A program made the translations under genes and the position numbers. A stretch of DNA of 64,000 nt from Acidobacteria bacterium UBA2990 (lineage in GTDB: Bacteria; Acidobacteriota; Vicinamibacteria; Vicinamibacterales; UBA8438). Location: positions 114,941 through 178,940 of the forward strand of contig DEAE01000031.1 in NCBI GenBank assembly GCA_002347025.1, given 5' to 3'. Shown here in pieces: positions 1 to 8,589 of this stretch. The notes below the pieces were generated by a model. That model worked only from the letters and a program-made list of their open reading frames with translations, was not told the DNA's origin and searched no databases. The number at the start of each line of letters is the position of its first letter. Positions within the stretch are counted from its first letter, which is position 1.

Positions 1-1425
1 CTCGAGCCAATAACGCCCCTGTCCGGGCGAGGGCGGATTGCCAAGCGTGCGAAACTCAATTTCCTCAGGCACACGGTCGGGGTCGGCCGCAAGTTCGATC
101 AACGTCGCAATGTGATTCCCATAAGGAGTGCCGTCGGCCTCGAACGGAAAGTGGTCGGGATGTTCGGCCGTAAACTGCCTGTCCTGAAGCTGGGGCGCCC
201 ACCGACGCACACACTGATCGAACAGTGCCCCGCCAGAACCTGGATCGACGAGTGTCGCCCCGAGACCTTGCAGCTCGGTAACGGCAGCGCTGACGAGATC
301 TATAGTCTCCTCGTCCTCCTCGGTGAAGGCCTCCTTGTCCATGTATTCCCGGACAACGCCGATGCGAAGACCCTCGAGCCGACCCGGCTCTGCGTGGCCC
401 GCATAACCGTCCGGAGGCAGACGTCCCACACTGAAGGCCGTGAGTTCGTCCTCAGGGTCGTAACCCGCGATCACGTCGAGAACGCGCGCCGCATCCTTCA
501 CCGTACGACAGACCGGGCCGACGCGGGTGTTAATACCCTGCTGGATCATGCCGTCTCGGCTCACGAGCTCCTGCGTCGCTGCAATACCGACACTGTTGTT
601 CGAGTAGGCCGGACTCCGGATGGACGAGCCCGTCTCCTCAGCGATGGCACAGGTGACGAGGTTTGCGCCCACTGCCGAACCGGACCCCGAACTCGAGCCG
701 CCCGGACTGCGCTCCGTATCGTAGGGGTTGCAGAACGTACCGCCAAAAGCACTACGCGGAATGGCCGAGGCGAACTCGCCGAGATTCGACTTGCCAATAA
801 TGATCACCCCGGCCTCACGGAGCCGGCGCACAAACGTCGCATCGTCTGGCGGCCGATCGTCAGCGTAGAAGGCATCGGCGCCGGATGTCGTCCGCATGTC
901 GACGGTGTCATACTGGTCCTTGATCGCCATAACGACGCCGTGTAAAGGACCTACAAACTCCCCGGTCTCTGCGAAATGCGTGTCGAGGGCACGCGCTACT
1001 TCGAGAGCATCCGGCATAGCAGGGTCGTCATCGGCGGCATCCGTCATACTTCGAGCCTTGCGGGCATCGAATCCCCAGCGCAGGCGAGTCTCGGGCCGCA
1101 AGTTCAAAGTCGCAAGAGCATTGAGCTGGCCCGCGTTCGGGATTGTCGTGACCGGCCCAAGAATGCCTTCCGGTTGGTTGACGCAGGTGCCGTTATAGGC
1201 CTTGATACGCGCAAGATAGCGTTCGGTGAGCCGCTCAGCCGTCAGGTCACCGGCTCGGATAGCGCCCTGAATATCCGCAATCGTCGCTTCCTCGAGGGAG
1301 AACTCTTCCTGTGCAACCGCGGCCGCGGCCGAAGCACCGATCTGGATAACCACCTCATCGGAACCGGCCAGCGCAACGAGCAAGAGGGCCAGAGTCAGTG
1401 TCAGAGTCTTCAGAGAAAATCGCAT
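1..1425 (-). CDS. Secreted amidase, amidase-signature family (3' end cut by window edge)
   Basis: The frame is open from the ATG at 1425 to the left edge (475 residues read, no stop), so the C-terminus is missing. Residues 1-39 look like a Sec signal ending in a VAQ-E site. The amidase-signature core follows: catalytic Lys169 in the motif MAIKDQ, the Ser-rich stretch GGSSSGSGS with cis-Ser near 244-245, and nucleophile Ser268 in TGSSIR. Family members hydrolyse carboxylic amides with a Ser-cisSer-Lys triad; the substrate cannot be told from sequence. A GAGGT sits 11 bases before the ATG. It lies downstream of an amidohydrolase and an asparaginase on the same strand, which suggests amide or peptide-fragment catabolism. 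An overlapping plus-strand frame is an antisense shadow. Confidence 0.9.
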   Translation of the reverse strand, partial: MRFSLKTLTLTLALLLVALAGSDEVVIQIGASAAAAVAQEEFSLEEATIADIQGAIRAGDLTAERLTERYLARIKAYNGTCVNQPEGILGPVTTIPNAGQLNALATLNLRPETRLRWGFDARKARSMTDAADDDPAMPDALEVARALDTHFAETGEFVGPLHGVVMAIKDQYDTVDMRTTSGADAFYADDRPPDDATFVRRLREAGVIIIGKSNLGEFASAIPRSAFGGTFCNPYDTERSPGGSSSGSGSAVGANLVTCAIAEETGSSIRSPAYSNNSVGIAATQELVSRDGMIQQGINTRVGPVCRTVKDAARVLDVIAGYDPEDELTAFSVGRLPPDGYAGHAEPGRLEGLRIGVVREYMDKEAFTEEDEETIDLVSAAVTELQGLGATLVDPGSGGALFDQCVRRWAPQLQDRQFTAEHPDHFPFEADGTPYGNHIATLIELAADPDRVPEEIEFRTLGNPPSPGQGRYWLE

Positions 1426-1576
1426 CGTTGATCAGACCTCATACAATCGCGTTCTGTAGGATCGTTGGCAGCTGGACGGTTTTGCACCGGTAGTCGCCGA
1501 TTGTACCCCGCCTAGGCCAGCGTTCACTCTCGCCAACCACAGCATGAACCGGTCAATCTTCGAGTAGCCGTTGGAG

Positions 1577-3052
1577 TCAGTGCCCGAGTCGCACATTTCC
1601 CTTCCACCATTCCGCATCGTCTGGGCCCGCCGGACCCATCCTCCCTTCTGAGGCGCGGAAGAGCTCATTCGGATCGTAGGTATGACCCGCTTTCATCACA
1701 AGGACGGCTAGGCGGGTCGCGGTGATATCGACCAGTGGGTCACCCTGCACCACGACAAGGTCGGCGTTCTTGCCCGCCTCAACCGTACCGAGTCGATCGC
1801 TGACGCCCAGCGCCCGAGCTCCGTTCAGCGTGGCAATCCTGAGCACCGCAGCATTCGGCAAACCGGCCTTGACCATCGCGTGCATCTCTCGGTGGACAGA
1901 GAACGGGCTCAGAAACTCACCCCAGCTCGGATGGTCAGTGCCAAGGGTAATATTGTCGATGCCGCCAGCATCGTAGAAAGCCTTTAGCGTGCGGGCTTTC
2001 GTTACATAGATACGCCCAAACTGCCCGTTTGGCCGCCTCTCAGCGACTCCATCATTCGCCGTATTGCGTGCAAACGGCGTCAGAAACCGCTGCTCGTCCG
2101 TCCACTTCTCGTATACCTCCGAGTCGAGCGCCTGATGGTCGGCGTAGTAGCCATAGGCGGTTCTCGTTGCGTCGAAGAAAGTCCCGGTCGCCAGATACAG
2201 CTCGAACATATCCCGCATCTGACCCGCGGTGGTCGAATCTAACAGATCCAGCCCCTCCAACGACGCATAGGCCGACCGGTCATCCCCGAACGCGTCTCCC
2301 CCGAAGAAGTGCTCGATGCGGTCGATGCCCATCAAGATGGCATCCCTGGGATTGACCGTCGTCCGGACCCCCGAGTCGAGATGACCCGTTACCGAGAGAC
2401 CGTGACGGTGCGCTGCATTGATCAGCGCCCGCAGGTGGTCTGGCTGGATGCCTTTGGCTTTGAACCCCTTAGCTCCCCGCTCCACCCAGAGGTCGACCTC
2501 CCGACGGATACTGTCAGAAGTCATTTCCTCGACACGCCAACCCGGCCGCGCGGTGCCAAAATAGGGCCCCGAGCTGAATATCCTCGGTCCGGTTCGCTCA
2601 CCCCGCTCGATTTCGAGTCGGGCTCGGCGCATACCTTCTGGGTCCACTTCACCACCCGGAAAAGTTGAAGTTACCCCGTTCGCAAGGAACAGAATCGGAT
2701 TCACATCGTACTCGTCGACCCTTCCCTCTCCGAACAGGTCGATAGCATAGTGGGCATGAAGGTCGAAGAAGCCAGGCAGTATGGTCTGTCCGTCCCCGAC
2801 CTCGACAACGGTGGCGTCAGAGGCACGCGCCTGCTCGGCGTCGACTCCGATGTAGAGGATCGACCCACTACGAACCAGCAGACCGGGATTGTCTCTCGCC
2901 TCGGCACCAGTCCCGTCGAAGAGTCGGCCACCGAGTAGAACGACATCGCCCTCGGCGGGTTCAGGAACGATCTGAGCATTCATCGGAGGAGCGACCAGAA
3001 TTGCCAGCGCCACGGACGTAGCCCAAGGCCGAAGGCAGCACTGTAATCTCAT
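1577..3052 (-). CDS. Secreted metal-dependent amidohydrolase (imidazolonepropionase-like)
   Basis: A 491-residue protein with a Sec signal (cleavage near the NAQ at 25-27). The amidohydrolase fold is clear: the small beta domain with LLGGRLFDGTG near 40, metal ligands H99 and H101 in DLHAH, a candidate bridging lysine in GFKAKG (197/199), H223 in TGHLDS, H247 in RIEHFF, and catalytic D372 in TLGTDHPSWGE. The C-terminal stretch with GKNADLVVVQGDPL is typical of secreted members of this superfamily, which cleave cyclic amides, N-acyl amino acids or prolyl dipeptides. The substrate is unknown. It lies 115 bases downstream of the asparaginase gene and may be co-transcribed with it. Confidence 0.9.
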   Translation of the reverse strand: MRLQCCLRPWATSVALAILVAPPMNAQIVPEPAEGDVVLLGGRLFDGTGAEARDNPGLLVRSGSILYIGVDAEQARASDATVVEVGDGQTILPGFFDLHAHYAIDLFGEGRVDEYDVNPILFLANGVTSTFPGGEVDPEGMRRARLEIERGERTGPRIFSSGPYFGTARPGWRVEEMTSDSIRREVDLWVERGAKGFKAKGIQPDHLRALINAAHRHGLSVTGHLDSGVRTTVNPRDAILMGIDRIEHFFGGDAFGDDRSAYASLEGLDLLDSTTAGQMRDMFELYLATGTFFDATRTAYGYYADHQALDSEVYEKWTDEQRFLTPFARNTANDGVAERRPNGQFGRIYVTKARTLKAFYDAGGIDNITLGTDHPSWGEFLSPFSVHREMHAMVKAGLPNAAVLRIATLNGARALGVSDRLGTVEAGKNADLVVVQGDPLVDITATRLAVLVMKAGHTYDPNELFRASEGRMGPAGPDDAEWWKGNVRLGH

Positions 3053-3167
3053 CTCGCTATGCTACTCCCAGGAAAAAGTCTTGACCCAATCCAAATGGGG
3101 CAGCTCTGCACATTCACCACGAACGCTGCGGGCGTCCCGCCTCCAGAGACGAATGCTGACTGCCATC

Positions 3168-4286
3168 TCAGTACTCGCTGAACATGCGTCGAATCTCATC
3201 GAGGTCGCCGGTCTTGGTCAGCGCCAGCATCAGCAGGATACGGGCTTTCTGCGGGTTGAGGGTATCGCCCGGGATCATACCCCTCTCGTCGTAAGCACCC
3301 AGCGGAACCACCCGGCCGCTACCAGTCCGGTTCGACCGGACGACTACCGGCCGAGCACCCGCTGGCAGCGCCATAACGGACTCCAGGGCCATCCGCTCCA
3401 CTGTCGAGACGAGGCCTGCACCGGTGCCTGCCAGCACGATTCCGTCTACGCCGTCCGCGATCAGAGCGTGAATCATGACCGGGTTCGGCTCCACGTAGGA
3501 GTAAACGATATCCACCCGCGGCATCCTGGTGACACCCGTCAGGTCGAATTCCGCGTTGACGGTATGCCGCTTCGTCGACTCACGATAGAAGCTAACCCTG
3601 TCGGCATCGACATAACCTAGAAACCCCAGTGTCCTGGAGTTGAAAGTCTCGACCCGGTAGGTGCTGGTCTTGGTCACATCACGGGCCGCATTGATCTCGT
3701 CGTTCATGACCACCATCACGCCCTTGCCTCGGGACTCTGGCGCCACGGCGGTCCGAACCGCATTCAGGAGATTGAGGGGACCATCGGCGCTGATGGCGGT
3801 CGCCGGGCGCTGCGCGCCCACAAGCACCACCGGCCGTTCGTCCCGAACCGTCAAATTCAGGAAATAGGCGGTCTCTTCGATCGTGTTGGTGCCGTGTGTA
3901 ATGACGACCCCGGCCACGCCAGGGTCCCCCTCGAAGATACCGTTGATACGCCTCGCCAGGGTCAGCCAGTCGCCGAAGGTGATGTTCGGGCTACCAACAT
4001 TGGTGACCTGCTCCACCTGCACCACGGCATGGTCGGCCAGCGCCGGCACCGCTGCCACGAGGTCATCGCCCGAGAACGTCCCCGCCCGATACTGCGTCAG
4101 ACTGGTTGGGGTGGATCCACCTCCAGAAATCGTGCCCCCGGTCGCCAAAACCCAGACCACAGGACGCGACCGGTTCGCCGGCTCCTGAGCCCAAGCAGTT
4201 CCCGCCATCAGCCAGCTCCCCAGACACAGACCGGCTAAAAGCGCGCGGCCCGCCACCGCCGCTCCGTTCAGGTAGGATTGAACCAT
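3168..4286 (-). CDS. ansB: Periplasmic type II L-asparaginase/glutaminase
   Basis: 372 residues from the ATG at 4286, which has a GGGAGA ribosome site; an upstream in-frame start at 4337 would add 17 residues ahead of the hydrophobic signal and has no better site. The signal peptide ends near TAWAQ (34). The two signature blocks are present: ATGGTISG with nucleophile Thr52, and ITHGTNTIEETAYF with Thr133. The residue after Thr133 is Asn, where the E. coli type II enzyme has the catalytic Asp90 (codon AAC). The lysine of the other catalytic dyad is kept in DVTKTS. The family hydrolyses Asn (often also Gln) to the acid and ammonia in the periplasm. The Asp-to-Asn change leaves activity open. 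Confidence 0.9.
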   Translation of the reverse strand: MVQSYLNGAAVAGRALLAGLCLGSWLMAGTAWAQEPANRSRPVVWVLATGGTISGGGSTPTSLTQYRAGTFSGDDLVAAVPALADHAVVQVEQVTNVGSPNITFGDWLTLARRINGIFEGDPGVAGVVITHGTNTIEETAYFLNLTVRDERPVVLVGAQRPATAISADGPLNLLNAVRTAVAPESRGKGVMVVMNDEINAARDVTKTSTYRVETFNSRTLGFLGYVDADRVSFYRESTKRHTVNAEFDLTGVTRMPRVDIVYSYVEPNPVMIHALIADGVDGIVLAGTGAGLVSTVERMALESVMALPAGARPVVVRSNRTGSGRVVPLGAYDERGMIPGDTLNPQKARILLMLALTKTGDLDEIRRMFSEY

Positions 4287-4468
4287 CGTTTCTCCCAAGA
4301 ACCGAATTCGAGACACCAACCGGCTGTTTTCCCTCACTCGCTCATCAGAGTGGTCGCTGCAGACCAGCCCCGACTTTTGGCTGTCAGGGGATCCAATGCA
4401 CTGAGTTTCGGCTCACATGGGAGCACGATGTTCCCACGCGTGTGTAACCCGTCACTGGGACTTTCTGT

Positions 4469-4891
4469 TTACGCGACCCAGCCAAGGTCCTTCATAGCCA
4501 ATCCCGCATGCCAAATCTTTGTCACATGTCGGATCTTGTCGTCACGATCAAATTCCATCACGTAGGCATAATCTGTCGACGTGCTTTTTCCCGTTGGCGG
4601 GCAAGGGCCACCCTCTCCGGTATGCGTGGCAGAGAACACGGCATAGGCGCAGACGCTCCTCCGCTCCTCATCAATGGCGAACGACTTGATCTCATACCCT
4701 GCGTCGGGCATGAAGGTAAACAGGGCTTTCATCCATTCGGTGTACTGTTCCAGACGCTTGACATCGAGCAGGGGTTCAGCTTGCGCGGAAAAAGTCGCAT
4801 CGGCGGTACAATAGGCTTTGCAGCCTTCCCAACCTCTACCTTGCTCACAAGCTTCAAAGAACGTGCTGGCGGTCTCTGCAATCGAGGACAT
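4469..4891 (-). CDS. SnoaL-like / NTF2-fold small protein
   Basis: 140 residues, no signal peptide, so probably cytoplasmic. The pattern of an N-terminal helix (ETASTFFEACEQG), a YCTADATF turn, then long beta strands ending in KIWHAGLAMKDLGW matches the SnoaL-like/NTF2-fold cone that holds small hydrophobic ligands. Members range from polyketide cyclases and isomerases to non-catalytic binders; no catalytic assignment is possible. The ATG is preceded by GGAAGGAG at good spacing. It stands alone with about 180 bases to the asparaginase gene upstream edge and 130 bases to the cupin gene. Confidence 0.75.
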   Translation of the reverse strand: MSSIAETASTFFEACEQGRGWEGCKAYCTADATFSAQAEPLLDVKRLEQYTEWMKALFTFMPDAGYEIKSFAIDEERRSVCAYAVFSATHTGEGGPCPPTGKSTSTDYAYVMEFDRDDKIRHVTKIWHAGLAMKDLGWVA

Positions 4892-5022
4892 CTTCGGTCT
4901 CCTTCCGATATGACGGTTCAGCGCAGGATCCTACCGTAGGCGTCAATCCGGGTGCTACACCAGACCAAGAGCCTCGGGTTTATCCTTGGTGATGTGGCAC
5001 CCTCTGACAAGGCATGCTTCTG

Positions 5023-5490
5023 TTACTGCCCGATCGGCCCGATAATCTGCCGCTGGTCCGCAAACTGCAAATGAATTGACACGCGAGGTTCCTGTCCCAC
5101 ATTCGCAGTGGTGTGTCCCTTGCCGGTCAGGTCATCGATATACTCGACCGAGCCTGGGGGTAGGTCAACTTTGCCGTCCGCAACTTCAAGCTGCCCACCA
5201 CCCGTGAGGTTGATGATGTACCGTCGCGTGGGGCCAACATGCCAATCACTGAAAGAACCAGGTTGCGACACACGCACGACCGCACCGGTCACCTCCTCTA
5301 ACAGCGTCTGGGCATTGAGTTCGATCTGTTCCACATGCGACAGGCCATCAGCTCCCGTGTAAAGCCGCTGCATCATGAAGGGCTCATTGTTCTGAGCGGA
5401 GACCACTGTTTCTTCGCCTCTGACAGCCCACCCTAGACCAAATCCAGCAATAAACACGCCAGCGACAAGCAATTTCATCATCGATTTCAT
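5023..5490 (-). CDS. Exported cupin-fold protein
   Basis: 155 residues with an N-terminal membrane or signal segment (MKLLVAGVFIAGFGLGWAVRG). The rest is a single cupin barrel: DWHVGPTRRYIINLTGGGQLEVADG followed by LPPGSVEYIDDLTGKGHTT, the usual two-motif spacing. Only some of the metal-binding histidines are visible (His in DWHVG, His in GKGHTT), so it may bind one metal or none. Function is unknown. The ATG at 5490 has GAGGAGG eight bases upstream; that site lies beside an imperfect inverted repeat (5491-5524) that could mask it. A downstream second ATG (MMKLL) is possible. Confidence 0.75.
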   Translation of the reverse strand: MKSMMKLLVAGVFIAGFGLGWAVRGEETVVSAQNNEPFMMQRLYTGADGLSHVEQIELNAQTLLEEVTGAVVRVSQPGSFSDWHVGPTRRYIINLTGGGQLEVADGKVDLPPGSVEYIDDLTGKGHTTANVGQEPRVSIHLQFADQRQIIGPIGQ

Positions 5491-5605
5491 CTATGCCTCC
5501 TCTGGGTCTCGACACGAGGCCATACTCACCCCGACTGTTTCTTCATCCTTGTGATGTAGACCGACCATATCTCTGGAAACATCCCCGCGAAGCCAGGCAG
5601 TTACA

Positions 5606-6031
5606 TCAAAGCGGCCGATCAACGCTGTCTTCCAAAAGTGCACCGAGAGCATCGGCCGTCGCATCAACAGCTGCCTCAAGACGGGCACCGACCGTCGCGA
5701 CCGCTTCGGTGTCGGTCGCAGCAAAGAAGGTGCGCATTGCTCGCACCCGAACGTCTGGGGCAACCGATGCTGTTTCAGACATCAACCGGAGTGCACCCCG
5801 GACAGCGTTGTCGGTCAATCGGATCAGCGCGCCTGTTTCATCCTGAAAGCTCGCGAGCAGCTCGGCCACTATCCGTGCAGCCTCGACGTCTGGACACGCT
5901 CGGTCCCAGGCGATAAATGTTGCGGCAAACGCGTCTTCACCATCGGTTTCACCATAAATGGCCAGCAGTCGCTCGAAGCGCGGCACGTGAATCGGCGAGG
6001 TGGCGTAACGCCGCAGAAAATCCTCACGCAT
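5606..6031 (-). CDS. Small partner of dimethylformamidase-like protein (putative small subunit)
   Basis: The start chosen is the ATG at 6031 (141 residues), four bases after the stop codon of the large upstream gene and with GGAGG eight bases before it; the longer open frame reaching 6340 is antisense-like noise over the neighbour. The protein is mostly alpha-helical, with no signal peptide or metal motif (MREDFLRRY, then several Ala-rich helices). I do not recognise a domain. The stop/start coupling and its size are like the small alpha subunit (about 130 residues) of bacterial N,N-dimethylformamidase, which sits next to the large beta subunit. That identity is inferred from context only; an unrelated coupled protein is possible. 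Confidence 0.6.
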   Translation of the reverse strand: MREDFLRRYATSPIHVPRFERLLAIYGETDGEDAFAATFIAWDRACPDVEAARIVAELLASFQDETGALIRLTDNAVRGALRLMSETASVAPDVRVRAMRTFFAATDTEAVATVGARLEAAVDATADALGALLEDSVDRPL

Positions 6032-6035
6032 ACGC

Positions 6036-8510
6036 TCAGCCTCCGGCGCCGCTGGTCGACTGTGGACTCGGTGCCGGTAGCGGCAGGTCAGAGGCAAACC
6101 GCCGCAGTACGTTTTCGGTGATCTGGGAAACATTATTTCTATAGTTGTTAAATGAGAGGCTGCCACACCAAGCAATCGAGCTCGTAGAAAAAACCGCGCC
6201 ACCGTTGGGGTACTCCAAAAACACCATATCGGCCCGCACCAACGGGTTCTCACGACCCCCCGGATAGGCTCCATTCGATGTATTGATCTGCTCCACGACA
6301 TGCTGATACGCGTCGGAGTGTCCAAACGAGGAGGCGACAACTAAGGTATGCGGCGGAGTCCCGAGAGCGAAATCGGCCCTATCGAGTTCAGACCCCGCAG
6401 CGCCGAAGCCGAGCACCAGAGAAGGGAAATTACCGATCAAGGCGTCCGGCTCGAGATCCTCGAAAATCCAAGCTGCTCGGGGGTTGTCGCTATCCGGCAT
6501 CCGGCGATACGGCGCGTTGCGGTCGAAGCCCTGCGCCGTGAAGCCAACTCCGAAGATCTGCTGTGGCGCCAATCCGCGGAACCGCCAAAGCCCACCCGGT
6601 TCTCCGGTGAGGCTGTGGTGATGCTCACCCGGTGCGCCCTGCCAGTGTTCAGTGCCGTCCCGTCTCCGCACCTCGATAAAACGACCAGTCGGGTCAGGCA
6701 CAGTCACCCAATAAAAGCCATTTCCGCCCATATACATGAGGCGGCCCCCTTGACCAAGATAGCCACGGAGCGCGTCTAGCATCGCCAGCGAGTAGTACTC
6801 GGGATGAGTGGCGGTCAGTACAGCAGCGTAGGGTGCCAGGAGGCTTGTCCCTTCGTCGTGGAGGTCATCGTCGGTCAACACGTCCACTTCGAACCCCTTC
6901 ACGTCGAGCCAGTCGATCAGATGCGTGTCAGCCAAAAACTGCCAGGGGTTATTCGTCTGAATCTTCGGTCGCATATTCGTAATCGGCCGAAGTCGGGACG
7001 AATAACAGACGCCGCTCCCGTCGCTATGTCTGGAGTAGAGGCTCAAGGGACGAAACGCACTGGTCCCAGTGCCACCGTAGGCCAAGTAGCTGAACGTCGG
7101 GATGACTACCGCGATACGGGACGTCGCGACACCTCGGCGAGGCCGAACCACAAACGGCACGTAGTCCTCGAAGTTGTCTGCCCGCAACCTAGCGGCGTAG
7201 AGGCCACTCGGCAGACCTGCTGGCACCGTAAGCGTGAAGGCTACCTCCCAGCCGGCGTCGTCGAGGTCGTCATCATGGAAGTGGATTGCACCATACTGGT
7301 GACGGGCCCGGCGATAGTCCGTTTCTGAAGTATCCCAGTTGTACCCAGTCATGGCCCGTGTCGGTAGGTTTACCGTTCGTCCGTGAAGTTCGTGAGGCGA
7401 AATATCACTGATCACATCCGTCTCAATATCACGGGCAAAGTCCCACGAGGCAATGACGTCAGTCGGACCCCCACCGTCCCGGATGGCATCGATCTCGGCT
7501 CGCGAGAGGGCACGGCCATACACCCGAGGGTTGTCGATCTTCCCGTTGTAGTGAGCCTCGACCACACCGGTCGTCGTGCCTGCCGCCGCAATCAGCAGCG
7601 AGGCATCGCTCGGTTCCAGCGACCGAAGCGCGGTAGCCCGTTCAGTGGTCGAGCGGGTGGGGTCGAACGAGAAGTCGGTCTTCGGGTCCTGCACCAAGAC
7701 GACGCGGCCGGTCGCTGAGTCGAAGCTCACCGCCACGAAATACCAGGCAGTAGTCACTCCCTGGGGACGGTTATTCACACCGAAAATAGCTGGAACCCAC
7801 GGCCGAAGCGGTTGATCGGAGTTCACGATCTCGATGGTTCCATTGCCACCATGCAAACGAACGGACAGCCGGCCCAACTCGTCGATAAAAATGCCGTAGC
7901 CCCCCCGAGGACCGGCCCACTTCGTCACCAACCCTTCTGTCCTGGCAAACACCGACCCTGATGCGTCTGGAGCTCCGCGCTGACTAGTCGGCGCGATCCA
8001 CGCTGTCACGGTGAAGCTCCCCTCCAATTGGAGGACTGGGTGGTCGGGCACTAGGGCATAGGAACCAAGCGGCAGGGTCTGCCTGCGACCGGGATACTCC
8101 CCATTCACGGCCGCCTCGATGACACGCTCCTTCACACCCGGCCCGTCGGGATTGGCATCACCGTGAAGGAGCCGGACAATATCGGCCCGATACCGGACCC
8201 GCTCGCTACTCACCATGAAGCGAATGTCACCGCCGGGCTCGACTGAAAGGCGGTCGGCGTAACCACTGAGCCCCCGCCTGCGGAGATTCTCGAGAACCTC
8301 CTCTCGAATGGGCGCGTAGAACGGTGCGTCGGACGCACGCTGAGCGGCTGGGGACCCAGTCCGGGTCGCCGTTTGCCCGCCGCCTGGCTCCGCGACCCCA
8401 ACCAGTGTTGTCGCAACGCCACTCGTACCGACGGTCTTCAGGAACTGACGTCGACTGACGTCAGAGGCTGGCGGCAACTTATCGTCCGGACGCTCATCAT
8501 GCGGAGCCAT
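6036..8510 (-). CDS. Tat-exported N,N-dimethylformamidase-like large subunit
   Basis: 824 residues from the ATG at 8510 (GGGAG eight bases upstream; an in-frame TTG at 8525 is less likely). A twin-arginine signal (SRRQFLKTVGTSG) opens the protein. A LamG/concanavalin-like domain spans roughly 150-370, and the C-terminal half has the dimethylformamidase large-subunit signature, including SYLAYGG, LYSRHSDG, THPEYYS and GGRLMYMGGNGFYW. Known enzymes hold one iron through two tyrosines and a glutamate; Glu571 in HPEYY and tyrosines among 475, 478 and 492 are candidates. The family hydrolyses small N-alkyl amides. Tat export, unusual for the characterised enzyme, suggests a folded metalloprotein working in the periplasm. 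The actual substrate is unknown. Confidence 0.85.
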   Translation of the reverse strand: MAPHDERPDDKLPPASDVSRRQFLKTVGTSGVATTLVGVAEPGGGQTATRTGSPAAQRASDAPFYAPIREEVLENLRRRGLSGYADRLSVEPGGDIRFMVSSERVRYRADIVRLLHGDANPDGPGVKERVIEAAVNGEYPGRRQTLPLGSYALVPDHPVLQLEGSFTVTAWIAPTSQRGAPDASGSVFARTEGLVTKWAGPRGGYGIFIDELGRLSVRLHGGNGTIEIVNSDQPLRPWVPAIFGVNNRPQGVTTAWYFVAVSFDSATGRVVLVQDPKTDFSFDPTRSTTERATALRSLEPSDASLLIAAAGTTTGVVEAHYNGKIDNPRVYGRALSRAEIDAIRDGGGPTDVIASWDFARDIETDVISDISPHELHGRTVNLPTRAMTGYNWDTSETDYRRARHQYGAIHFHDDDLDDAGWEVAFTLTVPAGLPSGLYAARLRADNFEDYVPFVVRPRRGVATSRIAVVIPTFSYLAYGGTGTSAFRPLSLYSRHSDGSGVCYSSRLRPITNMRPKIQTNNPWQFLADTHLIDWLDVKGFEVDVLTDDDLHDEGTSLLAPYAAVLTATHPEYYSLAMLDALRGYLGQGGRLMYMGGNGFYWVTVPDPTGRFIEVRRRDGTEHWQGAPGEHHHSLTGEPGGLWRFRGLAPQQIFGVGFTAQGFDRNAPYRRMPDSDNPRAAWIFEDLEPDALIGNFPSLVLGFGAAGSELDRADFALGTPPHTLVVASSFGHSDAYQHVVEQINTSNGAYPGGRENPLVRADMVFLEYPNGGAVFSTSSIAWCGSLSFNNYRNNVSQITENVLRRFASDLPLPAPSPQSTSGAGG

Positions 8511-8589
8511 CGTAGGAACTCCCAAAAATAGCGGTTAATCCCTATCCCCTGGCTTCGCGGCTGTCACCCACAAACCGAGGGCTCCTGAT

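Noticed and set aside
112..945. Long plus-strand open frame over the amidase gene
   Set aside because: Its translation is Arg/Thr-rich without domain cues and lies antisense to clear amidase-signature sequence.
5606..6340. A 244-codon reading of the small partner gene
   Set aside because: The part upstream of 6031 is antisense-like noise inside the large subunit gene; the ATG at 6031 has its own ribosome site.
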